Shown here: piece by piece, positions 24,403 through 36,900 of the stretch
Layout: the number at the start of each line of letters is the position of its first letter
Numbering within the stretch: the stretch's first letter is position 1
Assembly: GCF_030272615.1 (NCBI RefSeq)
Contig: NC_081412.1
Coordinates: 543,758,335 to 543,822,334, forward strand
Source: Cryptomeria japonica
Lineage: Eukaryota; Streptophyta; Pinopsida; Cupressales; Cupressaceae
Direction: 5' to 3'
Length of the DNA: 64,000 nt
Position numbers and translations under genes: made by a program
The notes under the pieces: model-generated
The model's input: only the letters and a program-made list of their open reading frames with translations
The model's database searches: none
What the model was told of the DNA's origin: nothing

Positions 24403-27400
24403 ATGGCCAACAAAGCCGACAGAGCCAATTCTGGTTGTGAAGTTTGGGTGCGGATTGCGTTGGGTGCTCTTTTGTTTTGTTCTGCTGCCCTAGGAGAAGT
24501 GAAACCTCTATCAATAAATATTGGTGCTATAATCGCGTTGAACACAACTAATGGAAAAATAGCTGAGACTGCTATTGAATTGGCGGTTGAAGACCTAAAC
24601 AGAAACACCAGCATTCTGAATGGCACGCTCCTAAATATTCATATCCGAGACTCCAAACAAGATGCACTCACAGGCGCTTCTGCAGGTAACAAAACCTCCT
24701 CTTAAAGGAATCATCTGTTTATTATTGGTCTCTTTTTGTGTTCATTTCTTTTGGAATAAAACAGAATATTAATGGGTTGCTGTGTAATGAATATTGCAGC
24801 ATTGGAACTGATAAGAAAAGGATGTGTAAGCATAGTCGGACCACAGACATCCGTTGTGGGTGAGTTTGTTGGGTATTTGGGCGTTGCAGCTCATGTTCCA
24901 ATTGTGACAGTTGGTGCAACGAATCCCTCTCTCTCCATGCATCGATACCCTTACTTCATTCGTGCAGTGCCCAATGATAAAATACAAATGAAGGCAATAG
25001 CAAAGCTGATAGAGGAGTATAAATGGACGGATGTGGCGCTTGTGTATGTAGACGACGATTTGGGCACATCAGCAATCCCGGCCTTAAACGATGCCTTGAG
25101 AGAAGCGAGGGCAAAAATTGTTTTCCAAGCTGCAGTGGATCCGCAGGCCAATGTCTCTTCAATAAGAAAGCTTCTTGAGGATCAGTTGATCGAGCTGGAG
25201 TCGCGAGTCTTCATCGTGCATATGCATGCTGATTTGGCCCTAATCCTGTTTTCCGAGGCGTACAAATTAAAAATGATAAGCAGTGATTATGTATGGATCA
25301 TTTCCGACGGATTCGCCAATCTACTGGATTCCTTCGACGCTAATTCTTTCCTCTCTATGAATGGTGTGTTGGGGGTCAAAAGAAAACTCACACAAACCGA
25401 CCAGCCAAGGCTGAATGAATTTGCTAAAAGATGGAAGCAGCGGTTTAGAGCCCAGAACCCTACAATACCAAGCCTGGAATTAAATGCCCAGGCAATTGTT
25501 GCCTATGATACGGTATGGGCGATTGCTTTTGCAATCGATCGTCTCCTGCATATGAAATCGTGGAAGGGTGGTTTCTCAGAGACCTCTAGTAGCACCAAAG
25601 TTTTGAATTTCAAGGTTTTTGACGGTGGAGAGCAATTGCTTAAAGAGATCCTAGAGACAAACTTTCTCGGCCTGAGCGGTCTTGTTCAAATAAATCGTGA
25701 AAGAGGAGAACCTTTGGAGTGCTCATATGATATAATAAATGTTGTTGGAAATAATTATAGCGTTATTGGGTCGTGGACAGAAAGGGACCTGAATATATCT
25801 TGGAAACGAGAAATTCATTGGGGCAGTGGACCAACAAAGACGCCACGCGGATGGAAGATACCTGCGCCAGGCAAGAAACTGAAAATAGCGGTGCCTTGGC
25901 AGCAAGTATTATCACCATTCCTCAATGTGAAACTAGATCATGACAGTGCAGGTGCACAAAACCAGACTTACGAGATTAAAGGCTTCTGTATTGATGTGTT
26001 CAAATTGATGCTCAAAAGATTGGATTATGAATTGCCCTATGAATTGATACCTTATGGAACTGGCAGTGTCACTGCGGGCTACTATGATGACCTCGTCTAC
26101 CAGGTCTATCTCCAGGTCAGTGACTCAGTCCACTTATTTGTTCCTTTTGCGTTGCAAATCTATATTTCCAGCCGACTGACTGAAATTAAATGTGAAATCA
26201 TTAACAGAACTTCGATGCGGTTGTGGGAGATGTAACGGTGCTTGCAAATCGGAGCAGGTATGTGGATTTCACACAACCGTATACGCTGTATACGGAGTCG
26301 GGACTGATAATGATCGTAGCAATTTCAGACAAGCGATCAAGTGATTCCTGGGCGTTCCTGCACCCCTTTACTCCAGCCATGTGGATAACTACTGTTACAT
26401 TTTTCATTTTCACGGGAGCTGTTGTTTGGTTTTTGGAGCACAGACAAAATCGGCAATTTAGAGGGACGCCTCGGAAACAAGTCTTGACATTCATCTGGTA
26501 CTTCTCCTGTTCACACGCTCTTTGTCTCTATACCATTATTCACAAATCACATCACATCATGAGTTTATATGATAGTTAAATATTGATTTAGAGCATTTTA
26601 TTTATGTTTCTATTGAATGTGTTTGCAATTATTTGCAAATTTGCTATTGTCGATTTCCTTACAACATACGAAATTTTCAGATTTCCCTGATTCAATTACT
26701 CCGTCTTTAATATGCAGGTTTTCCTTTTCCACACTGTTTATGACTCAAAGTAACAAGATTATATCCCTTCTTTTCATTACGGATGGTCAAACTTTAGTGA
26801 AATTTGCAGTGCTTTCGAATTCTAATTTGATTTTGTTGATTGGGCAGGGGAGAGAATTGCAAGCTGTCTGGGTAAAGCAGTGGTGACAATTTGGCTTTTT
26901 GTAGTCTTTGTGTTAGTGTCTAGTTACACCGCCAGCCTGTCTTCGATGCTTACAGTCAAACAAATTGTACCAAATGTTGAGAACCTTGAATCTCTAATCG
27001 CCCAAAATTCGCCAATCGGGTATCAACAGGGATCTTTCATAGACAAGTATTTGGTACAACAGCTTGGTGTGGATGAAAGCGCACTTCGCCCATATTCATC
27101 TGCACAAGAGTCCGCTGATGCACTGAAGAAGGGACCCAATAACGGAGGTGTGGCTGCCATATTTGAGGAGCAAATTTTTGCTCAAAAAATTTTTCTGTCA
27201 GCAGGATGCAATGACTATACGAGACTTGGTCCCGTGTACAAAACAGGAGGCTTCTCATTCGTATGTCTACAAACTTGCCTGTAATCTCAGAACCGTTAAA
27301 ATTCACAAATCGAATGATTGATTGAAATTTTGCGTGCAGGTGTTTCCAAAGGGATCTCCGCTGGTTTCAGGTGTTTCCAAGGCTATATTAAATCTTTCAG

Positions 27401-27756
27401 AAAGCAAAGAGATGCAAGCAATTCGGAAGAGGTGGTTCAATTCAACTGAAAACAAATGCAACATTGAGTCTGGTGGATTGGATTCAAACAAAATGAGCCT
27501 CAAAGACTTTTGGGGTATATTACTTTTCACAGGATGCGTATCATTTCTCACCCTTGTCTACTATCTATGTCGCCTGCTTTACCGGTTTGTGCACAGAAAT
27601 GAGAATTCATCTCATGATAAATCAATCTCAACCCGATTGCGAACGTTTGCCAATTATGCAGACAAGAAGGACATCCAAGCACCAAAAAGAAAGAGACATA
27701 AGGCCGACACTTTGCCCACTTCCTCTGAACTTCCTGTTTCAACAGAACAGATGTGA
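24403..27756 (+). CDS. GLR: Glutamate receptor-like cation channel (plant GLR), six exons
   Basis: Ligand-gated calcium/cation channel of plant membranes. Exons: 24403-24685, 24800-26115, 26208-26497, 26718-26749, 26848-27260, 27340-27756. All introns are GT-AG and the phases match, giving 916 residues, a normal length. Residues 15-31 form a signal peptide. An amino-acid-sensing N-terminal domain covers about 35-440 (GPQTSVVGEF, WTDVALVYVDDD). The ligand-binding core starts at LKIAVPW (455). Arg548 in NRSRYVDF sits where the ligand-carboxylate Arg lies. M1 is 591-610, the pore loop FIWFSFSTLFM 628-638, M3 651-677 with SYTASL (666-671), the second lobe follows, and M4 is 835-856 with a 60-residue cytosolic tail. 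Oddity: PYTLYTESG has three extra residues compared with the usual plant PYTESG. Start chosen because it gives the signal peptide. Everything else looks intact, so it is probably functional. Clade within the family not assigned. Confidence 0.95.
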
Positions 27757-27929
27757 ACAGCATTTCAGGATTGTGTAATCTATCTACTATTACTATGATG
27801 GTTGTGGATTAATTTTGGCTTCATCGTTTAGCTTAAATGAGCATATCCACGGCAAACGCGTTGTAAATGTTTGTGGAAATTCTATCTTGACCACAAACAT
27901 GGGATTGTTGCTCAAACTAAAATGATTGT

Positions 27930-27935
27930 AATAAA
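27930..27935 (+). terminator. Polyadenylation signal of the GLR gene
   Basis: AATAAA about 175 bases after the stop codon, followed by TGTGCATGTACAACTGTAGAAATTG, a T/G-rich stretch typical of plant cleavage regions. It is the first canonical hexamer after the gene. Confidence 0.55.
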
Positions 27936-27969
27936 CTTGTGCATGTACAACTGTAGAAATTGTTGGGTT

Positions 27970-29283
27970 TTGTTCAAGTATAGTTGCCGTAGTGATATAG
28001 GATACCTCGACCCGATATATATTTGACAGTATTTATTCACTAGGATTAAAAGTAAGTGTAATGGTAATGCTGATAGCATATTATAATTTGAATATAATTT
28101 GAATAGAATGTTTCATGGAGGGTATAAAATCAGAGTGTAAAAATTGCATTTATTAGTGATAATTATTTGTAATTTAAAGGAATTATTCTCTTGCAATACA
28201 TTACACATAAAAATATTAAAATTCACAACAAAGTTGGAAAGTGGGTTGCTTTTTTATTTCTTTTTATTAATTTAATCTTCAAATTTAATTTTATCGGCAC
28301 ACATTTCTAAATCGCATATTCAATTTTCTCATGAGAGTTTCTAGTCATTTTCCCCAAGCTTTGAATACAAGACAATGAATCTTTCCTTAAAAGTCTTGTG
28401 CATTAGTGTTTGTAATATTTTATTTATTTATTTTTTTGTTTTAAAATTATTTATCCACAATCCTTGACATTCATACCTTGCCAAAATGGGAATTAACTAA
28501 GTTTTAGACCACTCATTCATTCCTTAAGGTTAAGATAATGTATACAATTAGAATTAGTCTTAATTTTAGGTTTGTGATTAGAATTATGGTTAAAATTTAA
28601 TCAATATTACAATAATCTTATAACATTAATATAATACTAATGTTAAATAACCATTTAATTTAAAGTTACATATATTGTTTTCAATACGAAAAATCTTAAT
28701 TAGTTATTATTCATTTCTCATAAATTTCAATATAATATTTTTCTATAATGAATAGACTTTAGGAAAGCCTTTGTATTATTATACTTATTTTTTATATTAT
28801 TTTATCTTATACTATTTTATTACTATTAATGTACTATATTATTAAATTTTAATTATTATTACATTGTTACTTTATTCCTATGTTAATTATCACCATTAAT
28901 CTATTTAAAATATTATCATCGAAATAAAATTAATGCAATACATATTAATACTTTTTTATGTAAATAAAATATAAGAATATAAATTTATTTTGATCATTGA
29001 TATGTCTTCTTTGTTAGAGTTTGAGTTAGTGTTAAAGTTAAAATTAGAGTTAGAGTTAGAGTTTCATTAGAATTAAGTTTAAGTTATGGTCAGAAATTGA
29101 ATCAAGGTTAGCTTTATTAGATATTTATTAAATCTACCACAACATCCAATTCAACTATCTTGAATTCCCAGATTTGTTTAAAGATAAACTATTTGAGATG
29201 ATATTGACAATCATGGATTAAAAAATTATATTACAAAATCACATTGATTTCCTCTCTGAGTTGAAGCCAAATATGTGATTATT
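27970..29283. other. AT-rich spacer after the GLR gene
   Basis: No gene seen. A short degenerate TTAGAG-type repeat lies at about 29011-29085 (GTTAGAGTTAGAGTT and similar), too diverged and too short to call telomeric. Confidence 0.5.
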
Positions 29284-31490
29284 CTCCAAGGCATAAGCTA
29301 GAGCTATAGTTGGAGACTCAGGTGGTAGTGGTGTGTAATGTTAATGAGTGGTTCACAGAGATGGTGAACCTTAAATAATTTTAACCATGGAACTTAGAAG
29401 AGTTTCTTTTAATGTATTACCATCTAGAAATTAGTGAGCAAAAATAATTAATTTCAACTATAGATCCACTATTAAAAACTACCAAATGCAAGTATGCGTC
29501 CTAACACTGAAATGGACCTTTTTAATGGTGTTTGAGCCTTAATATAATAATTCCTACAAAAACCACCATGAAAAAATATATGAAAATTTCACATAGATAC
29601 TATGACACTTCAAACTATCTATTCATTTGAAATCTGCATCTCCAGGTATACTAGTGATAAGCCTCTTAAATTTTAAACCAATTTAGATATTTCATTGTTA
29701 TTAGATAAAATTTATGCCAAGCATTTAGAGAAGTGAACATACAATTTTGTTATTAAGTTTTTTTGTATAACTTTTCTCAAAAAGCTATGGTGGGTGTTCA
29801 TGTGCCAATAAAAGGTAAAAGAAGAACCAACTACTACAAGCAAGTGATTTCAAAGTTATTTTCGACTCTACCAAAAGTCTAAAGATAGTTCAAAGATATA
29901 TGTAGTCCAATAATATGCAAATCTCTAAAGTATGAAGTCAACCATGTCAAATACATCAAGAGAGACATCAATAGCTAAGGCGTAAGCTATAGCTATAGTT
30001 GGAGACTTAGGTGGTCCTCGTGTGTAATGTTACTGAGTGGTTTATAGAGATGTGAACCTTAAGAAAATTTAACCATACAATTTAGAAGAATTCTTTCTAG
30101 TGTATTACCATCAAAAAATGAGTTATGAGAAATAATTAATAATAACTATAGATCCACCATGAAAAATATGAAATACAACTATGCATTCTAACATTGAAAT
30201 TGACCTTTTTAATGTTGTTTTCAAGCTTTAATAAAAGCATTCCTACAAAAAATACCATGATGAAATGTATGTTGAGTTCACACAAATAATGTATAACCCA
30301 AAACCATCTTTTAAGTCAATACCTGCATCTCCAAGTAGACCAGTGACAAACCTTTTAAAATTCAAACCAATTTAGATATCCTCCAAGGCATAAGCTATAA
30401 CTATAGCAGGAGACTTAGGTGGTTGTGGTATGTAATGTTAATGAGTTGTTCGCAAAGATGGTGAACCTTAAAAAAAATTATCATAGAACTTAGAAGAGTT
30501 CCTTCTAAGGTATTACCATCTAGAAATGAGTTAGCAAAAACAATTAATTTCATCTATATACCCAACATGAAAAAATACCAAATGCAAGTGTGCATCCTAA
30601 CACTGAAATGAACCTTTTTAATGTTCTTTGAACTTTAATATAAACATTCCCACAAAAATGCTATGAAGAAATATATTACAAGTTCACACATATAATGTAG
30701 CACCTAAAACCATCTATTAATTCAAAAGTTATATATTCAAGTCGACCAATGACAAACCTTTTAAAATTCAAACTAATTTAGATATCCTCCAAGGTGTAAG
30801 CTACAACTATAGTTGGAGACTTGGGTGGTAGTGGTGTAAAATTTTATTGAGTTGCTCATAGAGACAATGAACCTTAAATAAATTTAACCATAGAATTTAA
30901 AATATTTCCTTCTAATGTATTACCATCTAGAAATGAGTTAGCATAAATAATTAATTTCAACTATAGACCCTCCATGAAAAAAATACCAAATGCAAGTGTG
31001 TATCCTAACACTAAAATGGACTTTGTTAATGTTGTTTGAGCTTTAACATAAGTGTTTCTATAAAAAACAACATCAAGAAATGTATGACAATTTCACATAA
31101 ATAATGTAGCACCTAAAACCATCTATTAATTCAAAACCTACATCACCAAGAAGAGTAGTGACAAACCTTTTAAAATTCAAACCAATTGAGATATTTTATG
31201 GTTCTTAAATAAGATTGATGTCAAGAATTTAGACTAGTGGCCCTATACAACTTAGTTATTAATCTATTGTGCATATTTTTTTCTCAAAATATTGTAGTTA
31301 CAGTGGGTGTTCATGTGCCAATAAAAGGTAGAAAGAAGAACCAATTATTGCAAGAAAGTGATTTTAAAGCTATATTCAACTCTATGAAAAGTTTGAAGCT
31401 AGTTTAAAAATATATGCAGTCCCGTGATATGCAAAGATTCTGAAGCATGAAGCCATCCATGTCAAATTATACATCCCGAAAGAAATAAAC
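29284..31490 (+). repeat. Tandem array, units of about 405 bp and about 694 bp
   Basis: Four units begin with a variant of TCCAAGGCATAAGCTATAAC followed by GGAGACTTAGGTGGT, at about 29284, 29977, 30381 and 30786. Units 2 and 3 are about 405 bases. Unit 1 (about 694) and unit 4 (about 700) carry an extra tail of about 290 bases (ATGTGCCAATAAAAGGTA near 29798 and 31315). Units are diverged by many substitutions. No open frame is conserved. The array looks like an old local amplification of a longer element whose tail was lost in the middle units, or of two unit types. Strand is arbitrary. Confidence 0.85.
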
Positions 31491-32840
31491 AATTGAATTT
31501 GTTTGGTGCGACCATTTGAAAACCAAAAAACTGCAAAATATTTTGACTAACAAAAATCTCTAGCATGAGACAATTCTGGTGGGGGGTTTCCCCATCTAAA
31601 AAATTATATCAACTAATTAATTAGAAATAATAAAAAAATGCATTATTTTTTACTAATAAGTAGGAGATATTTTCCATAGCAAGTCAAATTATGATATTGT
31701 GATTAGGATTCAACTATATAGTTTTTGAGTCAAGCTCATTGACCCATGTTTCATGCGTCAAATTCATCTCAAGCTGAATTTACACATGGCATTTTGTATC
31801 CATCTTATGTGAAGCTCACTTGATCTTCCTCAAAATGTAGTTTTTCTCATGTGGCAACACCCAATGCTAGATCTTCTAATGTATACAACTCTTTGTTCTC
31901 TCCCTAAGCCATCATTCATATTCACATGATCTTAAGAAAAATATTATAATTATAAATCTCATGTACTTGGTGTACGAAATGATTAGTATAAGGAAACAAT
32001 TCATTTTGATACCCTTCCCATAGAGAACATTAAAGAAGATTCTTGAGACACTTCCTATATAAAGAAACCCTAACTTGTTGCTTTCAAAATTATGAAATCA
32101 ATGACTACATGTTTGATAATTATGTATTAATATTATTATATATTTTAAACTATTGTTACCAAGATATTTGGATTGTAGATATGCTTGAATGTGGTCCATA
32201 AAGGTTGCCAATCAATAGACTAATTTTTTTGTTATAGTGAAGCATTTGTTTGACATCAAGGAACAAAAAAGGAAAAAATATTCTGGGGAACAACAGAGAG
32301 AATGAATAGGTGCACATGATCTCCATGTTAACCACATGAAATTTTGTACTTTTTTTTTGAATTTTATCAATTTCTATTTTCTTTCAATTTCCCCCTTTCC
32401 TCTGATATATTAGCTGACCTATACCTTCCTATCAGTGTAATCATTATACCTTTTTTGGGTGCAAGTGTTAGTGACTATGTTTTTTAACACTTGTAGTTCA
32501 TAAAGAAGTTATATTTGTTTTAATAGCTTGTTGTTGAGGTGATAAATAAGAAACATTAACTTATCATTCTAGAGGAGGTCATTCCTCTATTCTTTGGAAG
32601 TTGCAAATAAATATAAAAAGATGAGGTCAAGATTAAAGAAAATAGGGCCTCAAACACTAATTTTATAAGCATAACCTAGACCTATGATTGTATTAAATTA
32701 GTAGGTGAGAGGTCTATGTAGTTTATTTTGACCTTTATTCATAATATTGAACTTATAAGTTTTTATGCTAACAATAAAGATGAGGATTGTACTACGAAAG
32801 AGGGACCATTAGTCATGTAGGATAACTCACTAAATCATTT
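31491..32840. other. Spacer without recognisable gene
   Basis: No frame above about 60 codons with a recognisable pattern on either strand and no repeat to other parts of the window. Confidence 0.45.
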
Positions 32841-33115
32841 CACTACAAATTCTGACAAAAGTCCAATAATATTTGATCGTTGGGTACTTGTGCAAAATTT
32901 TCATTTTTTTTTCATTTCTACTAGGCGTTCGTCAGTAATGCGATGATCCATGATTTTCCTCGCTATTTCAACATTCCCTTTAACTTCTAGGCCAATGATT
33001 ATATGGTTCTGACCAATATTTTTTGAATAAAATTGATTTCGATAATTTATCTATAACTGGTGACCCAATGTGGCTAATGCTTGTCAAAAAGAATTTATAA
33101 CTAACGTTTGTTCAG

Positions 33116-33855
33116 GGGATTCTGGACCCTTAGTAGGGGATTTTGACTAAGTTAGGATTAATAAGAAAGAAGATCTTGAGGATGTGGCAAGTAAAGCACA
33201 AATGAAATTCTTAATTTTTGTCTAAGAAAGAGATTTATTGCTGATAGAGAATCATTGCATGAATATACTAGGATTAATGGTAGTTGGGAGCTTGGTCGTA
33301 TCTGAACATAGAAATTTGAACCAAAAGAAAGAAGTGTGTCAATTAATGTTAGTGGCTATCAATCTACAGGGTATGTAGAATTTCTTGAATCCTTTTACAT
33401 CCAGAGAAGTAAAAATTATTTCAGTAATTAGTGGAAGTTTTATGATATAGAGGAAGAGTCTCTCAAAAAGTAAATTTGGTAATACAATTAATGAAGAGAG
33501 TAGAATGGGTAAAACAAAAGAAGAAGTGTTTTAGAGGGTGGAATAGAGATAGAAGAAGAGAATAGAGAGTCGGGAAAGAGAAGAAAAACACCGAATGTGT
33601 GCATAGCATGGTGTAGAGAGCATTGAATAGAAAATAGAGGAAAGTGAAGAGTTTGGAGAAAAGAGCTGGTAACAAAGAATGTAGAAGAGAGAGAGCTGCA
33701 AAGTACAACCAAGAGTTACAAAATATTATTTGTAACAAGGTATCTTTATTGTAACAAAAAAATTATCTTCATTTTAATTCATCTTATCAATTGTTACTCA
33801 AAATAGGGTTTGGTGATCCTTTGGGATTCTGGACCCTTATTAGGGGATTTTGACC
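33116..33855 (+). repeat. 33-bp direct repeat pair
   Basis: GGGATTCTGGACCCTTAGTA followed by GGGGATTTTGAC at about 33116-33148 recurs with few changes at 33823-33855. The units lie about 707 bases apart on each side of a purine-rich tract (33480-33710), before the transposase. Confidence 0.75.
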
Positions 33856-33917
33856 TTTGAGGGTCTTTTACCTTTTGTCAAATTAAATGTATGCACTTTT
33901 GTGGTTGACTCTTCAAC

Positions 33918-36900
33918 TTGATCCATTGTAATAAAATTTGCATATACATGGGAGCTTGGTTAAGAAAAATCATGTCAGATAATAATATTTTAGAACAAAA
34001 TGAAGAGACAATTGCGAGATTGTGGGCTAGATTGAAAAGAAAGGGTGATGGGAAATGTCATTGTCCTTGCAATAATTGCACGGGCTTAAAGATGAGAAGA
34101 CTTTTAATCACAATAGCTGAGAAACATTGTAAGCAGCATGGTCACATTGAAGGGGGGCATGATTATCATCCATTGCTAAGATGTTCATTATATGTCTTTA
34201 TATTGATTGAATTTGTAAATGTTTGTATTATTGTAATATTTTTTATATATACAAAAAATCACTTGAACATGTTTATTTGTGTCAATCATTATTATAAAGT
34301 TGAGGCACCCTAGGGCACATGATATGGATTGTCACGGCCTAGACGAATGTGGTTTTGCAAGTGGAGGAACATGGTGTTGTGAATATCGAACATGAAGTTA
34401 ATGATCCTATGGAAGAAGATGATCATGTGCCAGAAAACACAGTTGAAGATGATGGTACAAATACATTGATCCGTGACACATTTAGTGGTGCAGCCGATCA
34501 AGATGATCGAGAGGACTTTGATGATGTTCATGATTTACTTGTACTTGAGAAGGCATACGAGCCCCTTTATGAAGGCTCTAGAAAAACTCTTCTCTCTATT
34601 GTATTGTTGTTGTTGAACTTGAAAGTTATGAATGGTTTATCCAACATAGCAATCTAACAGATATTAAGGTATGTCATATATGTCATCTTTTTTCATCTAT
34701 TTTTGTTGTTAGTTCATCACTAGTAAGTAAATGATGAAACATGTACCATTAATATTTTTTATATTAACAAATTTATTTTTTGTTGTAGATTGATAGGTGA
34801 TTTTTTGTTACCACCATCAAATATTTTACCTTGCTCATACCGAGATTTATCTGCTATTATGAAAGATATTTTAATGGAGTATCAAGCAATAGATGCATGT
34901 CCCAATGATCATATTATATATCATAAACAACATGAATTTGCAACCGAATACCCAGAATGTCATATCAGTAAATATCGATCAGATCAACTAACAAAAAAGG
35001 TACCTCGCAAGGTTCTTCGTTATATTCTCATTCTTCTACGTATGGAACTATTATTTAGGTACAAAAGCTTAGCGCAATTTATGGATTACCATGCACGGAA
35101 TAGAAGTGGAGATGACATTCTTTAAATACCTATAGATGGTTATTCAATTAGGGACATTGAGGAAAAATGGCCACACTTTAAAGAAGAACCTCATAATCTT
35201 AGGTTTTCATTAGTAGCAGGCGGTGTCAATCCATTTGGAGAGCTAAGATCTATTTACTCAGTGTGGCCTATTTTTGTTGTCAACAATAACATTCCTGCAT
35301 GGATGTCAATAAAGATAGAGCACAGATAATGTTGGCAATGATTGTTCTAGGTATTTGTTTACATCAATTTTCTTTAACATAGTAGCATCTCATTTGTCTT
35401 ATTTGTTGCATAATGACTTATAATTTTTTCATTTAATAGTCATGTACATTAATTTATATATATTGCAGTAAAATGGTTGTAATAATTATATAATGTTTAT
35501 GTTCATTCAAGTAGGTAAGTACCAAGTTAAAGATATGAATGTATATAGCAAGCCTCTTATCCACGACTTACTAAATTTATGGAATGGCATCACTATGTAT
35601 GATGTCTCAAGACCAATAGGACAAAGACAATTTCAATTCCATGCAATGCTTGTATGGACAATTCATGATGCCCCAGGGCTAACACATTTTTGTGGTATGC
35701 TATAACGTTCGACTGCAATTTAATGATACTTAATTTTATGAAGTAGATATTATATATAATTAAAAAAATTGACATATTTAATTCAATTATATATTATCTT
35801 GCAGGTCTTGAAATAAAGGGAAAATTGGCATGTCCAGTTTGTGGTCCAAAGATGAAATCTCGTCGTTCAACAAGTTTAGGGAAGTAGATGTTTGATGAGT
35901 ATAGGCACTTCCTCCACATAAATCATAAGTATCGAACTATTGAAAAACATCTGTTCAATGGGAAAGAAGAGACTACATCCAAGTGCATACATATAATAGA
36001 ATTAATCATCAAGGTTATACATCAGATCAAATTATTTATCTATCATATATGATATGTTTGGAATTTATATTTTTATATTGTATTTTTTTAACTCATATTG
36101 TAATTGACAATGATTGTCATTTTTTATTTGTTTAACTTATATGCTTCATGAAGGTCATCAAGGCATTAGTGGCCGACTTCCACAAGGACTGAAAATTTAT
36201 CCTAGACAATTTAGTAGGTTTCCCTACTATGAGAAGATACAAATTGTGTATTTGTTTGATACAATGCATATCAGAAAGAATATAAAAGAAACCTTATGGA
36301 AAATACTGGATGGAAGGCATGGTAAAGAAAAATTTGTCAAAATTTGTAATGACATTCAGGAAGCCAATCATGCAATGAAAAATGTCATTCAATTAAATAG
36401 TGATGGAGACCAAATTAATATAAGCACTCATCTTTGGTTATTAATGGAGCAACAAAGAAATGCTATTAAAGAAGTCATACAAAAAATTTGATTTCCCACA
36501 GGATTTGTAGCAAACATAAACAATATCATAATAAAGAAAGGTGAATTTGGGTCAGGGATGAAAATGCATGATTGGCATACCTTCAGTGTATTATGTTTAC
36601 TAGTTTTGGAAAAATAATAAAAAGATCATTTTATGATTGTTGCAATACATTCTACCTCTATCTCTCCGAGACAACTTCGAAAACAATGTCAAGAAATTTA
36701 TATATGATCTTGGAAAATACACGAGAGAAGTAGTGATATTTGTTCAGTTCATTGTATACATCTTATATTTGTCATTTGTTTTACTTTTTATGTAATATAT
36801 TAAATATGTTTTTAAAATCTCATTAATATAATTATGCTTTGAATCACTTTTAGATGGTTGTCATCTAAAGAATCTATAAAGAAGATATAATTTTTTGGAA

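Noticed and set aside
24375-24987. Antisense frames over the GLR first exons
   Set aside because: Shadow frames of a clear gene with conserved sense reading.
24772-26235. Possible GLR start at the ATG at 24772
   Set aside because: It lies within the first intron. Starting at 24403 and splicing gives a signal peptide and the proper N-terminal domain.
29011-29085. TTAGAG/TTAGGG-like repeat as an interstitial telomere
   Set aside because: Too short and irregular, with units not matching the plant telomere TTTAGGG.
33463-33738. Leu/Phe/Ser-rich minus-strand frame with membrane-like character
   Set aside because: It lies on a purine-rich (plus strand) tract before the transposase. Composition alone explains it, and there is no family resemblance.
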